From contig JALIZF010001772.1 of NCBI GenBank assembly GCA_029948255.1, forward strand, positions 352,001 to 416,000: DNA of 64,000 bases. The letters run 5' to 3'. Below the pieces are notes generated by a model. That model was not told where the DNA came from, searched no databases, and was given only the letters and a program-made list of their open reading frames with translations. Both the position numbers and the translations under genes were made by a program. This DNA is from Telmatactis stephensoni. Its lineage: Eukaryota; Cnidaria; Anthozoa; Actiniaria; Isophelliidae. This document shows positions 58,594 to 64,000 of this stretch, piece after piece (position 1 is the stretch's first letter; each line of letters opens with the position of its first letter).

Positions 58594-61425
58594 AATGATA
58601 TCATTTATAGAGTTCTTAAAACGCTCATGCAAATTGCCATACAGACAACAAAACAAAACAATCAAACAAACAAACAAGCTATCATATAATCATAAATGTA
58701 AAATCATATAAAATTCATAGGTGTATATATAAAATAGTCTATATACACAGCTAATATGTTTTCGGACAACATGTATGCGTCAAATATTATATAATTATAT
58801 CAGTAATAATATTTGATGTCACTTGTTCCTCGCCGCAACATTTGATATAACCTCAAGCTCACGTGACTAGGGGCTGAAAAGGAGTATGGGTATGTGCTAA
58901 ACTACATCTCTTTTTGCCTTTGGCTGCATGTCAGCTTTAATTTAGCATCAACAAATGAAGTTCCTTAGTGTACGAGATCTGAGCAAGCAAGAAGTGAATT
59001 GTCCTGTGGATGTTTGTGTGGTTTAGTGTAACTTAGTAATTTCTACCTATATACTTCCTTTCGTTTGAGTCACGCAAGCTTGGGGCCTTTTGCCCGACGT
59101 TTTTTTTTAAACAGGTGTATCAATTGATATCAAAACAGCATGGTAGGTAGGTAGGTAGGTAGATAAACTTTATTCGCATGACCCATTAATTACAGGTATT
59201 GCTAAAGTATACAAATGATTAAAGACTAATATGAATATAGATATAGAAAAAATTACAATGAAACATTAACATGTTGATATATATATATATGGAGACGTCT
59301 GAGACTCGGTAGACTGGTGGTGTGAGGTGTTTTCGCATTTGAGCTATTTTTAGAACTGCATTTCAACTGCGTGCTACCAACGCGCGGCAAGAGTTTTCAA
59401 GAACGAAGAACATCTATCCTGGGAAACCCACTGATAGGGCGGGGAGGGTGCCCCCCTCCCCTCCAAGCTGGGGACTTGAGCGTGCCTCTTTGGTTATGTA
59501 TTGGTAGATGAGAAAACAAGGAAATACAGTGTGGAATACTTTAATTTTTTCCCTCCCGCCCCTCCCCCTTTCACTCAGTCTCGTTTTGGGCCTTTGTCTC
59601 TGCGGATCTATTTTCCAATGTCCCACCACAAGAACAAAGGACCGTCGTCATTCCCCATTCTTAATCATCGATCCGTGGGACAATGGCCGGTTTGAACATG
59701 CCCATATATATAACCTTGTAAATTGTAAATTGGATTATGTTCTAGAATTAGAGCCGCAAATTATTTTGATAATTATTAATGGATGTACGCGCATGTCTTT
59801 AACACGATTTACAAGCCCGCGTTGGTACTCTCAAAGGCAAGTCTTAGTGAGTCATAAGATTGTCGCCTGATCCACGTACCAAGCAGGTACCAGCCAATTA
59901 AGCCTGACCCTGATCAACTTTGATCTTACGAAACCTCTTTGGTATGGCCTGTATGTGTTGCCTGGCTCCTATGACTTCTTGCCTACTGTAGTTTATTAAG
60001 TTAATCGGATACTTAAACTGTGCCTTAAAACCATATAAAACCAATGTATCAATTGACCTTTCTATGACCAAACGCTTTCTTGTAATTAAATTGTACTTTC
60101 TGATCGTCAAGCAACTGATATATCATTCACTTTCAATATCCAAATATTCTCATTTTTACATTGCAATTACAAGGCAACGCCTCTAGAAATTTTCTAGTTA
60201 ATATCTAATAATAGTATGACAGCTTGTCAGTCAATTTGATTTACCAGCAAATCCCTATAAAAAGGGATGCATTGTAACTTGTATTTCAGACTAGAGAATT
60301 AAGTTGCGACTAAGGTTGAGAGTTGAAGTTCAGTTCAGAATTGTGATTTATGCAAGGGTTAAAGAATGAACACGAGTGTTCCATGGGATATAGAGTCCCG
60401 AGCTTTAGATAAAAGGCCACGAGTGAGGGCGCAGCCCGAGAATGTGATCACACTCACGAGCGATTTACCCGCTTTTATTGTAAATTGTCTAAAGGCTTAT
60501 TTGTTTTGCACTGCTTTCTTTTGTCCGATACATATTTTGTGTTTACCAACTTGAAGAGGCTCATTTATGTCATGCACATCAGACCGGCCGGCTGGAGGCC
60601 GCTACAGAACTCCACAAGCATTTTTAGGGATAAAAATTGTCACAATATATGAGATGGACACTAAAACTACTCGAGCGAAGAGCTAGATAACACGGCAAAA
60701 AAGTGCCTATTTTACGTGTTATCAACAAGTCTGAAAACACAAGTTCAAGGTTTCGACTAAAATTTCTCACAGTAAGTTTGAGTTTGTTATTATAATAATT
60801 CATCTTATAGTAAAGGAAAAATGTATGCTTATTACTAGCCAGTAAATTTCATAGGGAAGATTTTCAGAATTTGCTCCGACAAATTTGATATATGTACGTA
60901 TATCGATATTAAAATCTCAGTTATTTACAAGTATTTAAGTTGGTCATGGAACACAGAAAAATTGCAAAATGATTATCAGCGCTTGGTATTTTGATGCTCA
61001 AGCTCGATTTATACATTTCGAATATAGTATGCCAAAAAGTTGAACCCTAAAAGTTGAAATTAAACATGTAATCTAATCTTACCAAAGAAAATTCGCATTG
61101 CATCTTTCCATGCAAACTCTCGTCCAATACTCCATAAGAACCAGTACCATGAAACTGGAATCCTCCAGGTAGCAACTAACATTAAGGGCTTATAATACCA
61201 TAATAAAAGTACTAGTAAAAATTTGAACCTCTTGTGATGAATTTTGGTTGACCAACTGTATATTCGAAGTCTCTCTACTTCTTTGAGGAGTAAATTGAAA
61301 TAGCATTTTTTTTTTTTTCAATTCAAAAAGCTACTCGACGTGTTGTTTGCAAACTGCGATATCACACTCCATATAATAAAATAAGAAACCAGACCTCACA
61401 TCCTTGTTTCGACTTCTTTCCAAGC
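58594..61425. other. Intergenic, no gene recognised
   Basis: AT-rich. Short simple repeats: AACAAACAAACAAACAA near 58660, TAGGTAGGTAGGTAG near 59143-59162, AT dinucleotides at 59278-59290. A C/G-rich purine-pyrimidine segment lies at 59430-59475. The repeat shared with 50345-50605 lies at 59760-60005. Reading frames are short and lack recognisable domains. Confidence 0.5.
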
Positions 61426-61762
61426 TTTACTACCGTTATCGTTGAAGTGACACCTGTAAAGTTCAAAGTCTCGTCTGAAAACAAGCATTGAGACGAATAA
61501 TGTCAATCAAATTACGCCAGTGAGACAATTGACAATTTTACTATCAAATAAGAAAACTGAGACTCGTATTTATTGAAAAAGCTTTACTTTCATTTAGAAA
61601 GCTTAAATTTTGTATTTTCCTTCATAAGTACAAGATATTTTCTAGGTTTCGCAAAATCGCTGTTTGTTTTGGTTGAATGATTTGATTGACGTCCGTGAGA
61701 ATGCTAGTTTCCAGACTAGACTTTGAACTTCACGGGTCTCACTCAACGATAACGGTAGTAAA
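61426..61762. repeat. TIR element, about 337 bp with ~90-bp arms
   Basis: Left TTTACTACCGTTATCGTTGA and AGTTCAAAGTCTCGTCTG, then AACAAGCATTGAGACG. Right, complementary in reverse order: CGTGAGAATGCTAGTTTCCA, GACTTTGAACTTCACGGG, CAACGATAACGGTAGTAAA. Arms match imperfectly over about 90 bp. No coding capacity. Confidence 0.75.
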
Positions 61763-62690
61763 TACCCTTAAAACGGAGCACTGATGGAGAGAGGGGAGTA
61801 AAATGAGCGCACCGTCGACCTCAGGTTTCGAGGAGGTTTGTCAGTTGAATTACTGTTACGAGTTATCGACGTTAAATATGGTCGCTTTACTTTACTTTAC
61901 ATATTCCAATAACCTCTGAGGCAATAGTTTTAGTAATATTGGGCGACTAAACTCGCGATCGATACTGACCAAAGAGTCACCAAATTGAGGTCAAACTCCT
62001 TGATCCACTAAGTAGTTAGGGCAGCGGACGCACCCTTGGCGCGAAATATGAGTTCCCGGCAACTTACTTGAATATGTCAGAGGTATATATCTGTCAGACG
62101 TATAAATATTGCTTGAATTATGCAAAGAAGAATAAGAAATAGCTGGTTTCGAACCTCTGGTTTTTCTATCCGCCATTTTGGAATATCAGAGAGCTTTAGG
62201 GTATAACTGCTGACCGCTCACGGCAGGCGCCACGGTTATCATTTCTGGCAATGAACTAAAGACGTCAAATACTGGGGTTTTGAAACGCAGGAAAATTGTT
62301 GTATAAAGAAAACAGTACCGTCAGTGAGTTTCTATAACTAATCAGTATTCTTTATAATATAAGAATTAGGTACTACCTAATAACGGAGCTCCCACTTAAA
62401 TAAATTATATTTTCAAAAAATTAATACTTTGTTTTTGACGTTCTTGATTCAAATGAATTGGGCTTCCTGTGGTAATAGGCAAACAAAGATTGCATTTTGT
62501 TGTAAAAGTTGAAATAAAGATTATAGACCAAGCTTTATAGCATTAAGGGTTTGAAAAACTTGATTTGCTTTAGCGTTTGAAAACACTCTTGTCCTTCAGT
62601 CTCCTGACAATTATAAGGCTTGCAAGCTCAGTCACCACAGTGATATTTATTCAGATTCAGTCACATTTTATAATTGACTTTGTAGTAGGA
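61763..62690. other. Intergenic, no gene recognised
   Basis: No coding, RNA or repeat signal stands out. A minus-strand frame at 61991-62176 has no recognisable domain. Confidence 0.45.
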
Positions 62691-62981
62691 GGCAGCATGG
62701 CCGAGTGGTCAGAGCGTTGGTCTCGCAATCTGGCGGTCCCAGGTTCGATTCCCGATCTGGCCACTAGCTGAGACTGAATTTGTTCCGATTTCGATTAGTT
62801 CAAATTCAGTTTCTCGGCCATGCTTGTAATATAGCCAACTGGTTTGCCTCCTTGCCAGTTCAGTGGGATTCTTAATCCATTTATGTTTGATTTATATGAT
62901 TTAGTTAGGATTTGTAAATTGAGCTGAAAAGCCCTGTTGAGGGAGTCTCAATCATGTATGTATGTACTATGTATGTATGTA
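62691..62981 (+). repeat. tRNA-derived SINE
   Basis: The head has a class-II-like A box (GCATGGCCGAGTGGTCAGAG) and a good B box (CCCAGGTTCGATTCCCGATC), the internal RNA polymerase III promoter. The unrelated body has TTCTCGGCCATGCTTGTAAT and CCAACTGGTTTGCC, and the tail is a GTAT/ATGT repeat (62953-62981). The head resembles a Leu/Ser-type tRNA, but I do not call a functional tRNA: the 3' side of the acceptor stem does not pair well and the SINE body follows directly. A minus-strand relative lies at 5955-6083. Confidence 0.8.
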
Positions 62982-63146
62982 CAGGGGCGGATCCAGGATT
63001 TTGAAATGGGGGGTGAATTTTTGTAATAATGTTAGAGAAATCAAATATTATTTTAATATTTGAGGGATTGGAAAAAGAAAAGAAAGAAGGGGGCTCAGAA
63101 AAAGGGGGGTGAAAATTCACCCATTTCACCTCCCCTGGATCCGCGC
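62982..63146. mobile_element. hAT-like MITE inserted in the SINE tail
   Basis: It starts CAGGGGCGGATCCAGGATTT, and the other end is an imperfect complement (CACCTCCCCTGGATCCGCGC). CAGGGGCGGATCCAG is a terminus I associate with animal hAT-type MITEs. The interior is purine-rich with GGGGGGTGAA at both ends. An 8-bp duplication is only approximate (TGTATGTA and ATGATGTA). Confidence 0.6.
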
Positions 63147-64000
63147 ATGATGTAGTAGTGTTTCATAATTGAATGCAAAAATCCCTCAAACTGATTTGAT
63201 TCGCATAAATACTGAACCATTTCAATATCCTTCAATTGAACTGGACATTGCAGAACATTATATTTAGATTTTTCTGTCTTGATAGTATTGTGGCATCTTG
63301 TTTTTGTACTATGTAGAATAGAATGACACAGATAAATGGTTGTCTTTACACGAAACAAGAATTCTCTCTTCCAGGTTACACTAATCATGACTTTAGATGA
63401 AAAATTTGTAAAGCAATTCAAAACAACTATTACCTAATGGCAAAGATCCCATTTTAATTTTTGCTGCGAGCGAAGCGAGTAGCCTCCTATTCGGAACACA
63501 GTGTAATCTGTGGATGTCACTAGACGAACATGCGATACATACGATCAGCGGTTCAAGTCCATACCGTATCGAGAGTAACACCAACACCTCAACGAGAGTC
63601 GATTCAAGGATGTCACTAGACGAACACGCGATACATACGATCAGCGATCACATCTTTTCCTAAATAAACTAGCTTTTTAAAATCAGTTAGTTTTATAATC
63701 ATTGCCAAAGCTATAGCCGTTTGTGATTGTTTGAAAAATTGCTTTACTCAAAGTTCTAAATATTTTGAACTGTGTGTGTCCGACACTGATCCTGGAGAAT
63801 TATGTTTTAAAGTTTAATATTAATTGAAGGTCAACTAGCAGCTAGTGTTCGTCACACAACGCACAGGAGATAGACAAGAAACATTTCATATATCAGAGAA
63901 AGCGGTGTACTTTCGTGAGTTTTAGGGGAACAGTTCTGCTAACGTGAATACACACGCTGTTTTCTGCTCGCAGCATTTCACTTTCTATTAGAAATAGCTA
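63147..64000. other. Intergenic with a 39-bp direct repeat
   Basis: No gene recognised. Two 39-bp copies starting GGATGTCACTAGACGAACA at 63512-63550 and 63608-63646 differ at one base and are spaced 96 bp start to start. AGCGAAGCGAGTAGCCTCCT lies just upstream. Confidence 0.6.

Noticed and set aside
62698..62772. Possible functional tRNA gene
   Set aside because: A and B boxes are good, but a SINE body follows directly, the acceptor stem pairs poorly and a relative at 5955-6083 has the same body, so it is a SINE head.

Overview
The window looks like nuclear DNA from an invertebrate animal, most likely a cnidarian (anthozoan or coral-like). The basis is the AT-rich base composition, intron-rich genes with standard GT-AG introns, many short hairpin-forming transposons, tRNA-derived SINEs, CR1/L2-like LINE remnants, and gene families (SLC22 carriers, metacaspase-like proteases) laid out as in that group. 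The species cannot be named from sequence alone. There is no bacterial operon, CRISPR array or phage.

Layout. 1-349 is the tail of a dead LINE. 1113-11759 (+) holds ten in-phase exons of a caspase-like (peptidase C14, metacaspase/orthocaspase-type) protein. Its first exon or exons lie left of the window. It keeps the His/Cys dyad and ends in a C-terminal part that resembles the DUF4384-type module of bacterial and fungal caspase-family proteins. About 11.8-18.7 kb is intergenic and full of decayed repeats.

From about 16 kb to 58 kb there is a tandem triplication of one locus. Three complete eight-exon SLC22-type (organic cation/anion carrier, major facilitator superfamily) genes lie at 18701-24989, 33622-39163 and 52346-57889, all on +, with identical exon lengths except the last exon of copy 3. 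Each is preceded by a shared block (about 16.8-17.1, 26.4-26.7 and 46.4-46.7 kb) that ends in a conserved donor-like site. Each ATG sits nine bases after a splice acceptor, so I propose these blocks contain a non-coding first exon. Copy 3 has a premature stop and a 9-nt deletion that remove its acidic tail. The last exon of copies 1 and 2 is almost identical while other exons are clearly diverged, which suggests gene conversion.

Because the three units can be compared with each other, several transposons can be recognised as insertions with a filled and an empty site: a LINE at about 29904-32107, a 777-bp terminal-inverted-repeat element at 32207-32983 with a 7-bp target duplication, a hairpin element at 16324-16525, one at 25125-25476, about 1.1 kb at 50612-51726, and a small one at 56791-57010. 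The rest is simple repeats (GGAA, AGTT, ATTT, AGAAACAA, TGGAG), SINEs and unrecognised AT-rich DNA. Beyond about 58 kb no gene is recognisable. All exon limits are hand-derived from splice sites and reading phase, with no transcript evidence.
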